Numbered from the stretch's first letter, positions 1-13,553 are shown. The stretch: DNA of 64,000 nt from Mycolicibacterium hassiacum DSM 44199 (GCF_900603025.1 NZ_LR026975.1:3968001-4032000), one strand, 5' to 3'. The notes: a model not told the origin generated them from the letters alone. Numbers and translations: made by a program.

Positions 1-220
1 ACCCCGTCACACTGGGCCAGCTCGGCCTGAACCTCCCCCAACTCGACCCGATACCCACGGATCTTGACCTGCTCATCGGCCCGCCCCACATACCGCAACT
101 GCCCATCGGCACCCCACCGCACCAAATCCCCCGTGCGATACATCCGCTGACCAGCCGCGAACGGACACGCCACGAACCGGGCCGCCGTCAACCCCGCACG
201 ACCCACATACCCGACCCCGA
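1..220. repeat. 220-bp near-identical copy of 10651-10870 (A4 versus A1 of the NRPS)
   Basis: These bases match 10651-10870 with a single difference (t at 22, g at 10672). Both copies encode the stretch of an adenylation domain around the [11 protein letters not shown] motif. Identity stops abruptly after base 220 / 10870. Such identity between paralogous domains points to recent gene conversion or module duplication. Confidence 0.9.
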
Positions 221-3200
221 CCCCGCGGCCGGCCACGTACAACTCACCGATGGCGCCGGGCGGGACCCGCCGCAGTCGGTGGTCGAGCACGAATGCCGCC
301 TGCGTCGGCACCGGTGCACCGATCGGTACCGCAGCGCCCGGGTGCAGCGGTGCGGACATGGTTGCGTAGACGGTGATCTCGGTGGGGCCGTATGCGTTGA
401 TCACGACACGGCCCGGCGCCCACCGGTCCACCACATCGGGTGGACAGGCCTCGCCGCCGAGCAACAGCGCCGTCGAGTCCAGGCCCTCGGGCGACAGCAC
501 CCCCACGGCCGAGGGGGTCTGGGTCAGCACGGTGACCTGTTCGGCCACCAGCAGATCATGGAACTCCCTGGGTGCGGTGGTGATCGCGTCCGGTACCACC
601 ACGAGCCGGTTGCCGGTGAGCAGCGCTGCCCAGATCTCCCACACCGAGAAGTCGAACGCGTACGAGTGGCATTGGGTCCAGGCTTGTTCGGTCGGCAGAC
701 CCTCCGGCATCGAGGCGGCCAGGTGTGTCAGGTTCGCCTGGGTGATTGCCACCCCCTTCGGGGTGCCCGTCGTGCCCGACGTGTAGATCACATACGCGAT
801 GTCGTCGGGATGCGGCGCCGGCAGCGCGGTGTCCGGTTGGTCGGCGATGCGCTCGTTGTCGATGTCGACGACGGTTCCCCCGAACTCGGCGATCCGCACC
901 ACCAGTTCGGCGTTGCTGATCACCACCGAGGGCGCCGCGTCGGTGAGGATGAACTGCAGGCGGGCATCGGGCAGCGCCGCATCGACGGCCAGGTATGCCG
1001 CTCCGGTCTTGAGTACCGCCAGCATCGCGGTCACTGCCCGATCCGATCGCGGCAGCAGCACGGCCACGAAATGGCCCGGGCCCACGCCGTGTTCGATGAG
1101 CAGGTGTGCCAGGCGGTTCGAGGCCTGGTCGAGTTCGCGGTAGGTCGTCGCGGCTCCGTCGTAGCGGATCGCGACGGCATCCGGTGTGCGCGTGACATGT
1201 TCGGCGAACAGCACCGGGACCGGCGCCGCCGGCTCCGGGGCGTGCAGCGCGGGCCGATTGCCCAGCTCGTCCAGGTGGACCGCCTCGGTCCGGTCGATCA
1301 GTTCGATCGACGACACCCGGCGGACCGGGTCGGACACGATCGCCGCGAGGACGCGTTCGAAGCGGTCGACCAGGGTGGCCACGGTGGCGGCCTCGAACAC
1401 GTCGGTGCGGTACTCGACCAGGCCGGCGATGCCCGCCGGTTCGCCGGAGTCGGTCCACCGTTCCCCAAGGGAGAACGACAGATCCACGCGTGCGGTGTGG
1501 GTTTCCGCGGGCAGGGGGTTGATGTCGACGTCGCCGAGCCGGAACGCGGACAGCAGGTCGCTGTGCTGTCCGGCGAAGTTCCGCCAGCCCAGCAGGACCT
1601 GCACCAGCGGGTGGTGGCTGAGGGTGCGGGTGGGGTTGAGCCGGTCGACCAGGAGCTCGAACGGAACGTCCTGGTGCTCGAGGGCGGCCAGGCTGCGCCG
1701 GCGCACCTGTTCGAGCAGGTCCGACACGGTCGGGTCACCCGACAGGTCGACGCGCAGCACCAGGGTGTTGACGAAGAAGCCGACCAGATCGTCGAGCGCC
1801 GGATCGCCGCGTCCGGCGACCGGGAAACCCACCGCGATGTCGTCGGATCCGCTCAACGCCGACAGCACGATCGACAGGGCGGCCTGCACCACCATGAAGC
1901 TGGTGGCGTTGTGTTCCCGCGCGAGCGAGTTGATCCGCTGCTGCAGTTCGGCCGGCCAGTCGACCGCGACCGAGGCGCCGCGGTAGTCCGCGACCGCCGG
2001 ATACGGCCGGTCGGTGGGCAGCTCCAGCCGTTCCGGCAGCCTTACCAGCATCTGCTCCCAATAGGCCAGCTGGGCGGCGATCGGGCTGTCGGCGTCGGTG
2101 AGCTCCCCGAGTTCCTCCCGCTGCCAGAGCGTGTAGTCGATGTACTGCACCGGCAGCGGGGACCACTGCGGCGGGTGCCCTGCGCAGCGGGCCGTATAGG
2201 CGGTCCCCAGATCGCGCACCAGCGGCGCGGTCGATGCGCCGTCGGCGGCGATGTGGTGTACCACCGCGACGAGGACGTGGGTGTGCTCGTCGAGCCGGAA
2301 CAGGGTGGCCCGCAGCGGCATCTCAGCGGCGATGTCGAAGGGCCGACCGGCCTCCGCCTCGATGGCCCGCTCGAGTTGCTCGGCGGTCCACCGCGACGCG
2401 TCGATCAGCGACCACGCGATGGTCGACTGTTCGGCCGGTATCACCACTTGCTGGGGGATGCCCCCGGTCGAGGTGAACACCGTACGCAGCGACTCGTGTC
2501 GGGCCAGGACGTCGTTGAACGCCTGTGCCAGGGCGTCGGGTTCGAGAGTGCCGTCGAGTCGTAGGGCGACGGCCATGTTGTAGATCGGTGAGGGGCCCTG
2601 CAGCTGCTCGAGGAACCACATGCGGTTCTGCGCATACGACAGCGGGACGATGTCGGGGCGTTGCCTCGCGGTCAGGCGCGGACGGCGTCCACTGCCGATG
2701 TCGAGCCGCGAGGCGAGCGCGGCGATAGTGGGTGCGTCGAAGAGGGTCCGCACCGACAGGTCGGTGTCGAAACCGCTGTTGATGGCGGCGATGAGCCGCA
2801 TGGCCAGGATGCTGTCGCCGCCGAGGTCGAAGAACGAGTCGTCGACGCCGATTCGGTCCAGGCCCAGGGTGTGGGCGTAGATGCCGGCCAGCACCTGTTC
2901 GACCGGGGTGCCCGGCGCCCGGTACCGGGCGCCGTCGAGGTAGTCGGGTGCTGGTAGGGCCTGTTTGTCGAGTTTTCCGTTGACCGTCAGCGGTAGTGCG
3001 TCGATCGCCATGATCGCGGCCGGCACCATGTAGCCCGGCAGCCGCTCGGCCAGTTCGGCGCGCACAGTGGCCGGGTCCGCGTCACCGGTCACATATCCGA
3101 CCAGGCGTTTGTCGCCGGGGCGGTCCTCCCGCACGATGACCGCGGCCTGCTCGACACCGTCACACTGGGCCAGCGCGGCCTGGATCTCCCCCAACTCGAT

Positions 3201-6200
3201 GCGGTAGCCGCGGATCTTGACCTGCTCATCGGCCCGCCCCAGATACTGCAGCTGCCCATCAGCACCCCAGCGCACCAGATCCCCGGTGCGATACATCCGC
3301 TGCCCGCAGGCATACGGGCAGGCCACAAACCGCGACGCCGTCAAACCCGGCCGGCGCACATACCCGATCCCGACCCCGCGGCCGGCCACATAAAGCTCAC
3401 CGGTCACCCCGGCCGGCACCGGCCGCAGATGCGCATCCAGCACGAACAACGCCGCACCCGGCACCGCCCGCCCGATCGGCACCACCGCCTCACCGGGCAC
3501 CAACGGGTCACTGACCGTCGCATACACCGTCGTCTCCGTCGGCCCGTACCCGTTGACCATCACCCGCCCCGGCGCCCACCGATCCACCACCGCCGGCGGA
3601 CACGCCTCAGCAGCCACCATCAACGTCGACACCGACTCCAACCCCACCGGCGAGATCACCCCCGCCGCCGACGGCGTCAGACTCAACACCGACACACCCT
3701 CGGCAGCCACCAACGCCGCCAGATCCGCCGGCGAACGCGTCAGCTCATCAGCCACCACCACCAACCGGCCACCATGCAGCAACGCCCCCCACATCTCCCA
3801 CACCGAATAATCGAACGCAAGCGACGAACACGCCGACCACACCTGATCCGGCCCCACCCCCGGCAACGCGCCGTCGAACAACCGCGTCACATTCGCATGC
3901 GTGACCGCAACACCCTTCGGCACACCCGTCGTACCCGACGTGTAAATCACATGCGCCACATCACAAGCCCGCGCCAACGACACCGGCGAAGACGGCTGGT
4001 GGCCGATGCGGGGATCACCCACATCGACCACCAGCACGCCACACCCGGCAAGGCGGTCAGCCGAACCGGACGCACTCACCACCACCACCGGCGCCACATC
4101 ACCCAACACGAACCGCACCCGCGCATCCGGCACCACCGGATCAATCGGCACATACGCCGCACCCGTCTTGAGCACCGCCAGAATCGCGATCACCGCATCA
4201 GCACACCGCGGCAAAAACACCGCAACACACTCACCCGGCCCCACACCCCGACCAACCAGAAAATGCGCCAACCGATTCGACGCCTCATCAAGCTCCCGAT
4301 ACGTCCACGACCGCCCCCCACACCGCAACCCCACCACATCCGGAACCCGCCCCACCACAACAGCAAACCGATCCGGAATCGAATCCCCCCCACCAACAAC
4401 CACATCCAACACCGACCGATTACCCAGCTGCGCGACCTGCAGCAGTTCGGCCGGGTCGAGGAGGTTCACCGACGAGACCGGCGCACCGGTGTCCTCCGTC
4501 ACCGCCTCCACCGCCCGCTCCAACCACCCGACCAGGCGCTCGATGGTGGTGGAATCGAAGACGTCAGTGCGGAACTCGACTTCGCCGGCGATTCCGGCGA
4601 AATCACCTGCGTTGTCGTACTGTTCGGCCAGGGAGAACACCAGATCGACGCGGGCAGTGCGGGTTTCGAGATCAAGTCGGCTCACCTCGACGCCGCCGAG
4701 GGTCAGGCCGGCCACCGGACCACTGCTGTGCCAGGGCAGGTTCTGCCAGGTGAGCAGCACCTGCACCAACGGATGACGGCTCAGCGAGCGCACCGGGTTG
4801 AGCCGCTCCACCAGCACCTCGAACGGCACGTCGGCGTGCTCGAAGGCCTCCAGGCTGCGCCGGCGCACGCGCTCGAGAAGCTCGGTGATCGAGGGATCGC
4901 CGGACGTGTCCACCCGCAGCACCAGGGTGTTGACGAAGAACCCCACCAGGTGGTCGAGCGCGGGATCGTCGCGGCCGGCCGATGCGATGCCCACCGGTAT
5001 GTCGTCGGATCCGGTCAGCGTCGACAGCATGATCGCCAGAGCGGACTGCACCACCATGAACGGGGTGACGTTGTGTTCACGTGCCACCTCGTTGATTCGC
5101 CGCTGCAACTGTGCCGACCAGTTCACCGGCACCGTCGCGCCCCGGTAGTCCGCGACCGGCGGGTACGGCCGGTCGGTGGGCAGGTCGAGCCGCTCCGGCA
5201 GATCCGCGAGAGCCTGCTCCCAGTAGCCGAGTTGTCGCGCGATGACACTGTCCGGATCGGAGCTGGCGCCGAGCCAATCCTGCTGCCATAGCGTGTAATC
5301 GACATACTGGACCGGCAGCGGGGGCCACTCCGGCGCCTGCCCACAGGACCGGCTGGCATACGCCGTCGCGAGATCGCCGACGAACGGAGCGATCGACCAT
5401 CCGTCCGCCGCGATGTGATGCACCACCACGACCAGGACGTGTTCTTTCGCCGCGGTTCGGAACAGGCCGGCGCGCAGGGGTATCTCGTGGGCCAGATCGA
5501 AGTTGTGCTCTGCGACCGCGTTGATCGCGCAGTCCAACTCGTTCTCCGACCAGCCGACCGCATCCACGACCCGCCAGCCGAAGTTCGTTTCGGTCGCCGG
5601 TATCACGACCTGTTGCGGTACCCCGTCAACGGCCCGGAAGACGGTGCGCAGTGATTCGTGCCGCTCGACCACGTCCGCGAGCGCCGCTCCCACGGCGTCG
5701 CCGTCGAGGGCGCCGCACAGGCGTAGCGCGACCGCCATGTTGTAGACCGAGGAGGCGCCCTGCAACTGCTGGACGAACCACAACCGCTGCTGGGCGTAGG
5801 ACAACGGCACCGCCGCCGGGCGCGGTTGGGGAGCCAGCGGGGGGCGGGCCGGAACGCGACCACCACGGGTGTCGATGCGGGCTGCGAGGTCACCGACGCC
5901 CGAGGCGTCGAACAGGTCCCGTACCTGGAGTTCTCGGCCGAGTGCGGCCTGCAGGCGGGTGCAGACCCGGATGGCGGTCAGGGAGTCGCCGCCGAGTGCG
6001 AAGAAGTCGTCGTCGAGACCCACCCGATCCAGGCCGAGCACCTCGGTGAACACCTCGGCCACCGTCTTCTCCGTCGGCGTCTGCGGCGCCCGGAAGACAC
6101 TCTTGGCGAACACCGGCTCCGGCAGCGCCCGCCGATCGATCTTGCCCGACGACGTCAGCGGGAACTCCTCCAGCACCATGATCTGACTCGGCACCATGTA

Positions 6201-9200
6201 GTCCGGCAGCCGTTCGGCCAACCACTGCCGAACGGCGGTGACCTTGGTGTTCGCCTTGGGTTCGCTGGCGTAGCTACCGATGTCGGCGGGCCGGTAGAGG
6301 TCGCTGAGTGCGGCGTCGGACCGGTCGGCGAGGAAGACGGCGTCGACGGTGCCGGGCTGCCCACCCCAGGTCACCGCGACCCGATAGCCGTGCCGCGCAC
6401 CGAGCCGGTACAGCTGATCGGGCACCACCCCGGCACCGCGGGCCGTTGCCGACCCGAGCGCGTCTCTTACGCTGAGTCCGCCCGAAAGCGCCTGCTCCAC
6501 AGCGACATCAGCGGCCACCCCGGTGCGCGGGATGCCGGTCACCCGCACCATGTGCGGTCGCTCCGCGGCCAACCGCCGTCCCAGAGCGTCGAGATCGGCA
6601 CGCTGCTGCCAGGGCCAGGTGGGTGCGGTTGCGGCGGAGACGACCTCCACCGGTGCCTTGTGCAGCACCACGTCGTAGCGGTAGCGGGTCAACTCGTTGT
6701 CGGCCTCACCGGCTTTGACCTGGATATCTACCCCCGCCAGCACATCCTGGCGAGCCGCCCACGCGGTGAAGAACTCCGGCGCCAGCAACAACTCCGGCTC
6801 CGACAACACCGCCCGATGCACCCGCTGCAGAATCTCGTCCCCATCGGCGGCGTCACTGCGCGCCAACGCCACCCCGGTCTGAAACGCCCGCTGCAAACCG
6901 TGATGACGCACATCGCCCACGAACACCCGCCCACCCGGGGCCAACAACCGCAGCGCCTGCGCAAGAACCTCGCTCAGATACCCCGCATTCGGGAAGTACT
7001 GAACCACCGAGTTCAACACCACCGTGTCGAAGAACCCACCCGGCAGACCATCGACCACATGCGCCGGTTGCACCCGAAGGTGCAAGTGGTCGCCCCAGAG
7101 TTGTTCGGCGACAGCGGCCTCGAGCCGCTGGATCGTCGGAGCGGAGAAATCGGTGCCCCAGTACTCTTCGCATTCGGGGGCTAGCTGTGACAGCAAAAGC
7201 CCAGAGCCGACGCCGATCTCGAGCACCCGCGCCGGTCGCAGCGCACGGATGCGTTCGACGGTGGCGTGGCGCCATTCCTGCATCTGCTCCAGGGGGATGG
7301 CCTCGCCGGTGTAGCTGCTGTTCCAGCCGCGGAAGTCGTTGCCGAACGACGGCCCGTCGACATCGGCGTCGTAGAGCTCGTCGTACATCTGCTGCCACTG
7401 ATCGACAAGCTCGTCGTCGAGATGTTCACTCTGCTCGAGCGTGATGTAGCCGACGAGAAGTTCGGCGCCGGTGTCGTTGTGGTGGACCTTGACCGCGGCG
7501 CGGTCGACCTGTGGGCAGGCCAGCAGGGTGTTCTCGATCTCCCCCAGTTCCACCCGCTGACCACGCAGCTTGACCTGCGCGTCAGCCCGGCCGACATACT
7601 CCAACACCCCCGCCGCCGTCCACCGCACCAGATCCCCGGTGCGATACATCCGCTGTCCCGCCGCCCCGAACGGATCAGCCACGAACCGCTCCGCGGTCAG
7701 ATCCGGCCGACCCACATACCCCCGCGCCAACGCCGGACCCGACACATACAACTCACCCACCACACCCACCGGCACCGGATGCAACCGCGCATCCAACACC
7801 GACACCCGCACACCCGAAATCGGCGAACCGATGGAGATCCGCTCATCCACTCGCACCGGGGTTCCGGTCATCCAGACGGTGGCCTCGGTGGGACCGTAGA
7901 TGTTGAACATCGACCGGCCCGGCGCCCACTTGGTGACCAGCTCAGGCGAACACGCCTCGCCGCCGACCAGCAGGGTGTCCATCAGCCCGGCCAACCGGTC
8001 GGGGTTCAGGGTGCGCAGCACCGCGGGCGTGATGAACGCGGCATCGATGCGGTGGTGGTTGATCACTTCGGTCAGCGCATCGCCCGCGTAGGCGTCCTTC
8101 GGCGCTATGACGAGCGTGCCGGCGCAGTCTGCGGCCCAGATCCATTCGAGAATCGATGCGTCGAAAGTGGGTGCGGCAAGGCTCAATACGGCAGAACCCG
8201 GGGTGATCCCGTAGCGCTGTCCGAACGCGTGGGCGAGGCCGAGGAGGCCGGTGTGGGTGATGGTGACGCCTTTGGGGGTGCCGGTGGATCCGGAGGTGAA
8301 GATGACGTAGGCGGCGTCATCGACGCTGACCGGGGCCGCCCGGTCGGCATCGGTGACCGGCCCGGCCGGCCAGTCGCGCAGATCCAGCGCATCGACCCGC
8401 AGCACCGTACGCCCACCAGCGCCGGGCACCTCACCACCACCGGCAGCCAGCACACACACCGCCGAGACCGCATCCAGCACCGTGGCGACCCGCTCGGCCG
8501 GATGCGACACATCCACCGGCACATACACCCCACCGGCCTTGAGCACCGCCCACCAGGCCAACACCAACTCCCACGAGCGGCCCAACGCCACGCCCACCGC
8601 CCGCTCCAGCCCCACACCCACACCGATCAGCGCCCGCGCCAACCGATTCGACGCCTCATCAAGCTCCCGATACGACACCCGCCGGTCCCCGTCGACCACC
8701 GCCGGCGCATCCGGACACACCGCCACCGCATCGGCCAACAACCGCAGACCCGACCCCACCGGCGCGCCGACCCCAGCCCCCGACCACACCCCCAACAACA
8801 CCTCACGCTCGTCGGGAGCCAGCAGATCCACATCACCGACCACCACATCCGGATCAGCGGCCACCTCATCGACCACCCGAGCGAACCAGCGCACCAACCG
8901 CACCATCCGGTCCCGGTCGAACAGATCCGTCGCAAACGTCAACACCCCAGCCGCCGACACCCCATCGGCGTCGGCCACCTCACGGAAATCGAAATCCAGA
9001 TCGAACTTCGCCGTATGCGTCACCACATCAACCGGCGCGATCCGCGCACCCTCCAACGACACCTGCGGCAACTCGTTGTTCTGAAACACCATCGCGATCT
9101 GAAACAACGGATGATGCGACGTCGACCGCACCGGATTCAGCCGCTCCACCAACAACTCGAACGGCACATCCTGATTCGCATACGCATCCAACGCCTTACG

Positions 9201-12200
9201 ACGAACCTCACCCAGCACGCCGCTGAACGACATGGCCGGGTCGATCGGTACCCGCAGCACCAGTGTGTTGACGAAGAACCCGACCAGATCGTCGAGCGCT
9301 TTGTCGGTGCGGCCGGCGATTCCGGTGCCCATCACGACGTCGTCGCCGACGCCGGCGCGGTGCAGCACCACCGCGGTGATGGCCTGCAACATCATCGACG
9401 GCGTGGCCTGATGCGCCGCGGCCAACGCCTTCAACCGTGACCAGGTCGGGGCATCGATACCGAACTCGACCAGATCCCCCCGATAACTCGGCACCGGCGG
9501 GCGGGGCCGATCCGTCGGCAGCGACACCACCTCCGGCAGATCCGCCAACTCCTGCTGCCAATACGCCAACTGCCCCCAGATCCGGCTACCCGGATCCTCC
9601 AAATCCCCCAAATACTCCCGCTGCCACAAGCTGTAATCCGCATACTGCACCGGCAACCCCACCCACCGGGGTTCGTGGCGATTCACCCGTGCGGCGTAGG
9701 CGACTCCGACGTCGCGCACCATGGGTGCGAGAGACCATCCGTCGAAGGCGATGTGGTGCACCACGATTCCGAGCACATACCGGTCCGGCCCCAGGGTGTA
9801 GAGCTGTGCCCGGATGGGGATCTCGGTGGCGAGATCGAAACGGTAACCGGCCAACGCCGTCAGTTCGTCGGCGAGCCGCTGCTCGGTCACCTCGATGACC
9901 GGTTCGCCGCATCGCCACATACCGGGCTCCGCGGGCAGGATCCGCTGTGCCGGTATTCCGTCGATGTCGATGAACACCGTGCGCAGTGACTCGTGGCGGG
10001 CGACGACATCGTCGAGAGCGTCACCGAACGCGTCCACATCCACTGGGCCCTCGATGCGGAACGCCGCGGGCATGTTGTAGGTCGCCGCCCCGCCCTCGAA
10101 CCGGTTGAGGAACCACAACCGCTGCTGGGCGTACGACAACGGGACCCGGTTCGGACGCGGTTGTGCGATCAGCGGCTTGCGTGATCCGGTGCCGATGGCG
10201 AGGTGCGGCGCGAGCTGCGCGATGGTGGGCGCGTCGAAGAGGGTGCGCACCGACAGATCGGTGTCGAGGCTGGTGTTGATGGCGGCGATGAGCCGCATGG
10301 CCAGGATGCTGTCGCCGCCGAGGTCGAAGAACGAGTCGTCGACACCGACCCGGTCCAGGCCCAGGATCTGCCCGTAGATCCCGGCCAGCACCTCCTCGAC
10401 CAGCGTGCCCGGCGCCCGATACCGCCCACCGTCGACATACTCCGGAGCCGGCAACGCACGCTTGTCGAGTTTGCCGTTGACCGTCAACGGCAACCCGTCG
10501 ACCACCACCACCGCCGCCGGCACCATATACACCGGCAACCGCTCGGCCAGTTCGGCGCGCACCGTGGCCGAATCCACATCACCGGTCACATACCCGACCA
10601 GACGCTTATCCCCCGGGCGGTCCTCACGCACCACCACCGCCGCCTGCCCAACCCCGTCACACTGGGCCAGCGCGGCCTGAACCTCCCCCAACTCGACCCG
10701 ATACCCACGGATCTTGACCTGCTCATCGGCCCGCCCCACATACCGCAACTGCCCATCGGCACCCCACCGCACCAAATCCCCCGTGCGATACATCCGCTGA
10801 CCAGCCGCGAACGGACACGCCACGAACCGGGCCGCCGTCAACCCCGCACGACCCACATACCCGACCCCGACATGGGGTCCGGCCACATAGAGTTCACCGA
10901 TCGCACCGACCGGCATCGGCCGCAACCACGCGTCGAGCACGAACAGCGCCGCACCCGGCAACGCCCGGCCGATCGGCGGCGCCCCCCGCCCGGCGGTCAA
11001 CGGCTCACTGACCGTCACCCACATCGTGGTCTCGGTCGGGCCGTACTGATTGAGCATCACCCGGCCCGGCGCCCACCGCTCCACCACATCCGCCGGACAC
11101 GGCTCACCACCGACCAACAACGCCACACCATCGAGCCCGTCCGGCGACAACGCCGCGGCCGCCGACGGCGTCAACCCCAACACATTGATCTGCTCACCAC
11201 GCACCAGCTCGCGCAGCTCCTGCGCCGACCGCGCCGCCTCCTGCGGCACGATCGCCAACCGCGCCCCGCACAGCAGCGCGTTGAAGATCTCCCATCCCGA
11301 GATGTCGAAGCTGTAGGAATGCCACTGCGACCACACCTGCTCGCCGGCATCCAGACCCAGCTCCAGCGTGCCGACCAACTGGGTGACGTTGTGATGCGCG
11401 ATCGCCACCCCCTTCGGGGTGCCCGTCGTACCCGACGTGTAGATCACATACGCGATGTCATCCGGACTCGGCGCCGGCAATACGGCCGCCGGCGTCTCCG
11501 CAACCGGAGGATCGGCCACATCGACGACCGGCACACCGAACCCGTCGACCCGCTCCATCCACCGCGCACCGGACACCAACGCCACCGGCGCGGCGTCGGC
11601 CAGCATGAACCGCACCCGCTCATCCGGGTGTGCCGGATCCACCGGCACATACGCCGCCCCGGTCTTGAGCACACCCAGGATCGCGACGACCGCCTCCACA
11701 CACCGGTCGAACACCAACCCCACACACCGCCCGGGACCGGCACCCACACCAACCAGGAACTGCGCCAACCGGTCCGACGCCACATCAAGTTCTTGATATG
11801 TCAGTGCGCGGTCACCGCAGCCGACGGCGACCGCGTCCGGCGCGCAGCGAACCTGGCGGGCGAACGCTTCGGTGATGGTCTCCCGGGCTGGGCGCTGTGA
11901 CAGCGCCGCGCGGTTGCCGAGCTCCGACAGCCGCGAGGTCTGTTCCCGGTCGAGGACCTCCACCGACAACAGCGGACGTGACGGATTGGCGGTCATCCCG
12001 ACGAGCACGCGTTCCAGCGCATGGGTCAGCGCGGCGGGATCGCACTGGGCGAGCCGATGCCCGGAGCCGGCGACGCTGAGCGACAGCTGTGCACCGTCGC
12101 TCGCGAAGAACAGCCCGAGCCCGTTGACCGCCCCCGCGCTGAGCACCGACGCGGTGCCCACCGATCCGCCGAGGTCCAGCGTGAAGGTCGACGGCAGGAA

Positions 12201-13259
12201 GTTGACACTGACCCTGCTGGGCGCCCCTTGCGAATAACGTGCGCGCTCCAGGGTATGGACGGGAAAACGTTGGTGCTCAAGCGCTTCGCGTATCCGGTTG
12301 TCCACGTGGACGCAGAACTCGCTCACCGTCATCGTCGCGGTGGGTGACACGACCAGCGGTACGACGCCGGCCACCATGCCGGGCACGGTCCGGCTCTGCG
12401 GGGACACCCGCCGCGTGACAGGGAAATCGAGGACCACGTCGGAGGACTCGGTGTCCCAGGCACGAACCAGCAGGGCGCATGCCGCGGTGATCAGCGAGGA
12501 CGGCGGTAGCCCCGTCGCCTGGGCCAGCGCATCGACTCGCCGGAGTACGGCCGCATCAAGGGGGAGCGGTGGCGAAGGCAGGTCGGTTTCGGACTCGGGT
12601 GCGGGGTCCGACACGGGCTGCGACTGCTGGTCGTTGTCCGGCGGAAGCGTGCGTACCCAGTAGTCACGGTCCGCCAGGTACTCGGCCGAGGATTCGTAGG
12701 CCGATTCGTACTCGATCAGATCGGTGAGGGAGCCGAACACCGGTGGCGGTATCGCGGCACCCGTCATCACCGCCGAGTACACCGACCCGAGCCGGTGGCC
12801 GAATATCGCGATGCCGGAGCCGTCCAGGACGAGGTGGTGGAAGCAACCGATGAGGAAGAACTGGTCAGGCCGCGCCTGGATCAGCGCGAACCGAAACAGC
12901 GGCCCCGACATCGGCAGCGGCGTGCACTGCAGCTCCGATACCAGGTCGTGGACCTCCTGCAGCGGATCCGCCGAGTCGCTCACGTCGTGGAAGGCCACCT
13001 CGACGTCGGCGTAGTCGACCGGCTTCTGCAGGACGTGTCCGCCCTCTTCGAAGAAGCTCGCGCGGATGGGTTCGCACTCGCCGACCACGCGGTGCAGCGC
13101 CCAGCCGAGGACTTCGTAGTCGACGTAGCCGTCGATCTTGACGATCACCGCCAGTTGCCAGGCGGTGGCCGCTCGCACCCGGTCGGGGGCCAGATCCTGT
13201 GCCAGCCATATGTCGAGTTGGGCTCGGGTCAGCGGCAGTGATCGTTCGTCAACCTGCAT
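1..13259 (-). CDS. Giant multimodular non-ribosomal peptide synthetase, C-terminus beyond the window
   Basis: One frame stays open from an ATG preceded by GGGGGA to the window edge, 4,419 codons. Domains by residue: C1 5-430 (HHLVLDG at 141); A1 from about 455 ([17 protein letters not shown] at 604, [11 protein letters not shown] at 849); T1 (GGDS, Ser984); C2 about 1040-1470 (HHIAFDG at 1168); A2 from about 1500 ([15 protein letters not shown] at 1651) with a methyltransferase (VLEIGVGSG at 2012) inserted after the A8 motif near 1897; T2 (Ser2426); C3 (HHIAADG at 2614); A3 (motif at 3102, A8 at 3348); T3 (Ser3483); C4 (HHIAADG at 3668); A4 (motif at 4155, A8 at 4399) cut by the edge. All landmarks lie in the same frame. 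The insertion point implies N-methylation of residue 2. No epimerase domain lies between the visible modules. A C domain at the very N-terminus suggests an acylated starter (inference). It follows mbtH by 63 nt. Product unknown. Confidence 0.95.
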   Translation of the reverse strand, partial: MQVDERSLPLTRAQLDIWLAQDLAPDRVRAATAWQLAVIVKIDGYVDYEVLGWALHRVVGECEPIRASFFEEGGHVLQKPVDYADVEVAFHDVSDSADPLQEVHDLVSELQCTPLPMSGPLFRFALIQARPDQFFLIGCFHHLVLDGSGIAIFGHRLGSVYSAVMTGAAIPPPVFGSLTDLIEYESAYESSAEYLADRDYWVRTLPPDNDQQSQPVSDPAPESETDLPSPPLPLDAAVLRRVDALAQATGLPPSSLITAACALLVRAWDTESSDVVLDFPVTRRVSPQSRTVPGMVAGVVPLVVSPTATMTVSEFCVHVDNRIREALEHQRFPVHTLERARYSQGAPSRVSVNFLPSTFTLDLGGSVGTASVLSAGAVNGLGLFFASDGAQLSLSVAGSGHRLAQCDPAALTHALERVLVGMTANPSRPLLSVEVLDREQTSRLSELGNRAALSQRPARETITEAFARQVRCAPDAVAVGCGDRALTYQELDVASDRLAQFLVGVGAGPGRCVGLVFDRCVEAVVAILGVLKTGAAYVPVDPAHPDERVRFMLADAAPVALVSGARWMERVDGFGVPVVDVADPPVAETPAAVLPAPSPDDIAYVIYTSGTTGTPKGVAIAHHNVTQLVGTLELGLDAGEQVWSQWHSYSFDISGWEIFNALLCGARLAIVPQEAARSAQELRELVRGEQINVLGLTPSAAAALSPDGLDGVALLVGGEPCPADVVERWAPGRVMLNQYGPTETTMWVTVSEPLTAGRGAPPIGRALPGAALFVLDAWLRPMPVGAIGELYVAGPHVGVGYVGRAGLTAARFVACPFAAGQRMYRTGDLVRWGADGQLRYVGRADEQVKIRGYRVELGEVQAALAQCDGVGQAAVVVREDRPGDKRLVGYVTGDVDSATVRAELAERLPVYMVPAAVVVVDGLPLTVNGKLDKRALPAPEYVDGGRYRAPGTLVEEVLAGIYGQILGLDRVGVDDSFFDLGGDSILAMRLIAAINTSLDTDLSVRTLFDAPTIAQLAPHLAIGTGSRKPLIAQPRPNRVPLSYAQQRLWFLNRFEGGAATYNMPAAFRIEGPVDVDAFGDALDDVVARHESLRTVFIDIDGIPAQRILPAEPGMWRCGEPVIEVTEQRLADELTALAGYRFDLATEIPIRAQLYTLGPDRYVLGIVVHHIAFDGWSLAPMVRDVGVAYAARVNRHEPRWVGLPVQYADYSLWQREYLGDLEDPGSRIWGQLAYWQQELADLPEVVSLPTDRPRPPVPSYRGDLVEFGIDAPTWSRLKALAAAHQATPSMMLQAITAVVLHRAGVGDDVVMGTGIAGRTDKALDDLVGFFVNTLVLRVPIDPAMSFSGVLGEVRRKALDAYANQDVPFELLVERLNPVRSTSHHPLFQIAMVFQNNELPQVSLEGARIAPVDVVTHTAKFDLDFDFREVADADGVSAAGVLTFATDLFDRDRMVRLVRWFARVVDEVAADPDVVVGDVDLLAPDEREVLLGVWSGAGVGAPVGSGLRLLADAVAVCPDAPAVVDGDRRVSYRELDEASNRLARALIGVGVGLERAVGVALGRSWELVLAWWAVLKAGGVYVPVDVSHPAERVATVLDAVSAVCVLAAGGGEVPGAGGRTVLRVDALDLRDWPAGPVTDADRAAPVSVDDAAYVIFTSGSTGTPKGVTITHTGLLGLAHAFGQRYGITPGSAVLSLAAPTFDASILEWIWAADCAGTLVIAPKDAYAGDALTEVINHHRIDAAFITPAVLRTLNPDRLAGLMDTLLVGGEACSPELVTKWAPGRSMFNIYGPTEATVWMTGTPVRVDERISIGSPISGVRVSVLDARLHPVPVGVVGELYVSGPALARGYVGRPDLTAERFVADPFGAAGQRMYRTGDLVRWTAAGVLEYVGRADAQVKLRGQRVELGEIENTLLACPQVDRAAVKVHHNDTGAELLVGYITLEQSEHLDDELVDQWQQMYDELYDADVDGPSFGNDFRGWNSSYTGEAIPLEQMQEWRHATVERIRALRPARVLEIGVGSGLLLSQLAPECEEYWGTDFSAPTIQRLEAAVAEQLWGDHLHLRVQPAHVVDGLPGGFFDTVVLNSVVQYFPNAGYLSEVLAQALRLLAPGGRVFVGDVRHHGLQRAFQTGVALARSDAADGDEILQRVHRAVLSEPELLLAPEFFTAWAARQDVLAGVDIQVKAGEADNELTRYRYDVVLHKAPVEVVSAATAPTWPWQQRADLDALGRRLAAERPHMVRVTGIPRTGVAADVAVEQALSGGLSVRDALGSATARGAGVVPDQLYRLGARHGYRVAVTWGGQPGTVDAVFLADRSDAALSDLYRPADIGSYASEPKANTKVTAVRQWLAERLPDYMVPSQIMVLEEFPLTSSGKIDRRALPEPVFAKSVFRAPQTPTEKTVAEVFTEVLGLDRVGLDDDFFALGGDSLTAIRVCTRLQAALGRELQVRDLFDASGVGDLAARIDTRGGRVPARPPLAPQPRPAAVPLSYAQQRLWFVQQLQGASSVYNMAVALRLCGALDGDAVGAALADVVERHESLRTVFRAVDGVPQQVVIPATETNFGWRVVDAVGWSENELDCAINAVAEHNFDLAHEIPLRAGLFRTAAKEHVLVVVVHHIAADGWSIAPFVGDLATAYASRSCGQAPEWPPLPVQYVDYTLWQQDWLGASSDPDSVIARQLGYWEQALADLPERLDLPTDRPYPPVADYRGATVPVNWSAQLQRRINEVAREHNVTPFMVVQSALAIMLSTLTGSDDIPVGIASAGRDDPALDHLVGFFVNTLVLRVDTSGDPSITELLERVRRRSLEAFEHADVPFEVLVERLNPVRSLSRHPLVQVLLTWQNLPWHSSGPVAGLTLGGVEVSRLDLETRTARVDLVFSLAEQYDNAGDFAGIAGEVEFRTDVFDSTTIERLVGWLERAVEAVTEDTGAPVSSVNLLDPAELLQVAQLGNRSVLDVVVGGGDSIPDRFAVVVGRVPDVVGLRCGGRSWTYRELDEASNRLAHFLVGRGVGPGECVAVFLPRCADAVIAILAVLKTGAAYVPIDPVVPDARVRFVLGDVAPVVVVSASGSADRLAGCGVLVVDVGDPRIGHQPSSPVSLARACDVAHVIYTSGTTGVPKGVAVTHANVTRLFDGALPGVGPDQVWSACSSLAFDYSVWEMWGALLHGGRLVVVADELTRSPADLAALVAAEGVSVLSLTPSAAGVISPVGLESVSTLMVAAEACPPAVVDRWAPGRVMVNGYGPTETTVYATVSDPLVPGEAVVPIGRAVPGAALFVLDAHLRPVPAGVTGELYVAGRGVGIGYVRRPGLTASRFVACPYACGQRMYRTGDLVRWGADGQLQYLGRADEQVKIRGYRIELGEIQAALAQCDGVEQAAVIVREDRPGDKRLVGYVTGDADPATVRAELAERLPGYMVPAAIMAIDALPLTVNGKLDKQALPAPDYLDGARYRAPGTPVEQVLAGIYAHTLGLDRIGVDDSFFDLGGDSILAMRLIAAINSGFDTDLSVRTLFDAPTIAALASRLDIGSGRRPRLTARQRPDIVPLSYAQNRMWFLEQLQGPSPIYNMAVALRLDGTLEPDALAQAFNDVLARHESLRTVFTSTGGIPQQVVIPAEQSTIAWSLIDASRWTAEQLERAIEAEAGRPFDIAAEMPLRATLFRLDEHTHVLVAVVHHIAADGASTAPLVRDLGTAYTARCAGHPPQWSPLPVQYIDYTLWQREELGELTDADSPIAAQLAYWEQMLVRLPERLELPTDRPYPAVADYRGASVAVDWPAELQQRINSLAREHNATSFMVVQAALSIVLSALSGSDDIAVGFPVAGRGDPALDDLVGFFVNTLVLRVDLSGDPTVSDLLEQVRRRSLAALEHQDVPFELLVDRLNPTRTLSHHPLVQVLLGWRNFAGQHSDLLSAFRLGDVDINPLPAETHTARVDLSFSLGERWTDSGEPAGIAGLVEYRTDVFEAATVATLVDRFERVLAAIVSDPVRRVSSIELIDRTEAVHLDELGNRPALHAPEPAAPVPVLFAEHVTRTPDAVAIRYDGAATTYRELDQASNRLAHLLIEHGVGPGHFVAVLLPRSDRAVTAMLAVLKTGAAYLAVDAALPDARLQFILTDAAPSVVISNAELVVRIAEFGGTVVDIDNERIADQPDTALPAPHPDDIAYVIYTSGTTGTPKGVAITQANLTHLAASMPEGLPTEQAWTQCHSYAFDFSVWEIWAALLTGNRLVVVPDAITTAPREFHDLLVAEQVTVLTQTPSAVGVLSPEGLDSTALLLGGEACPPDVVDRWAPGRVVINAYGPTEITVYATMSAPLHPGAAVPIGAPVPTQAAFVLDHRLRRVPPGAIGELYVAGRGVGVGYVGRAGLTAARFVACPFAAGQRMYRTGDLVRWGADGQLRYVGRADEQVKIRGYRVELGEVQAELAQCDG
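10651..10870. repeat. 220-bp near-identical copy of 1-220 (A1 versus A4 of the NRPS)
   Basis: This is the partner of the repeat at the left edge and lies in the adenylation domain of module 1. 219 of 220 bases agree, while the bases just beyond (10871 onward) differ clearly. Confidence 0.9.
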
Positions 13260-13322
13260 AGTGACGTTCCCCCGTGTTTGGCATGACTACGCTCCCCCGC
13301 GTGTGCCGGTGCTCAGCCGCCG

Positions 13323-13553
13323 CTAGGTGCTGCGGCTGTGGTGCTGCGCCAATCGCTCGCGCAGGCTCTTCGGCCTGATGTCGGGCCAGTGCTCCTCGAT
13401 GTACTCGAGGCACGACGCCCGGTCCGCCTCCCCGAAGACGACCCGCCAACCGGCGGGCACGTCGGCGAACGCGGGCCACAGACTGTGCTGTTCCTCGTCG
13501 TTGACTAGGACGAAGAACGTTCCGTTTTCGTCGTCGAACGGATTGACACTCAC
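13323..13553 (-). CDS. mbtH: MbtH-like NRPS accessory protein
   Basis: A 76-residue protein beginning [20 protein letters not shown] after the first two residues, with [12 protein letters not shown] and the tail [14 protein letters not shown], as in MbtH proteins. These small proteins bind NRPS adenylation domains and are often needed for their folding or activity. I chose the GTG start because GGGAGG lies 6 nt upstream and the length then matches the family (about 70 aa); the frame itself is open further upstream. The NRPS ATG follows 63 nt after the stop codon, so the two are probably co-transcribed and MbtH probably serves this synthetase. Confidence 0.93.
   Translation of the reverse strand: MSVNPFDDENGTFFVLVNDEEQHSLWPAFADVPAGWRVVFGEADRASCLEYIEEHWPDIRPKSLRERLAQHHSRST

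Noticed and set aside
279..11900. Several very long open frames on the plus strand opposite the NRPS (for example 279-2564, 3429-5291, 7266-9440, 10203-11900)
   Set aside because: They encode Arg/His/Pro-rich sequence without any family motif. They are the antisense of a clean NRPS frame with all core motifs in phase, as expected in GC-rich DNA.
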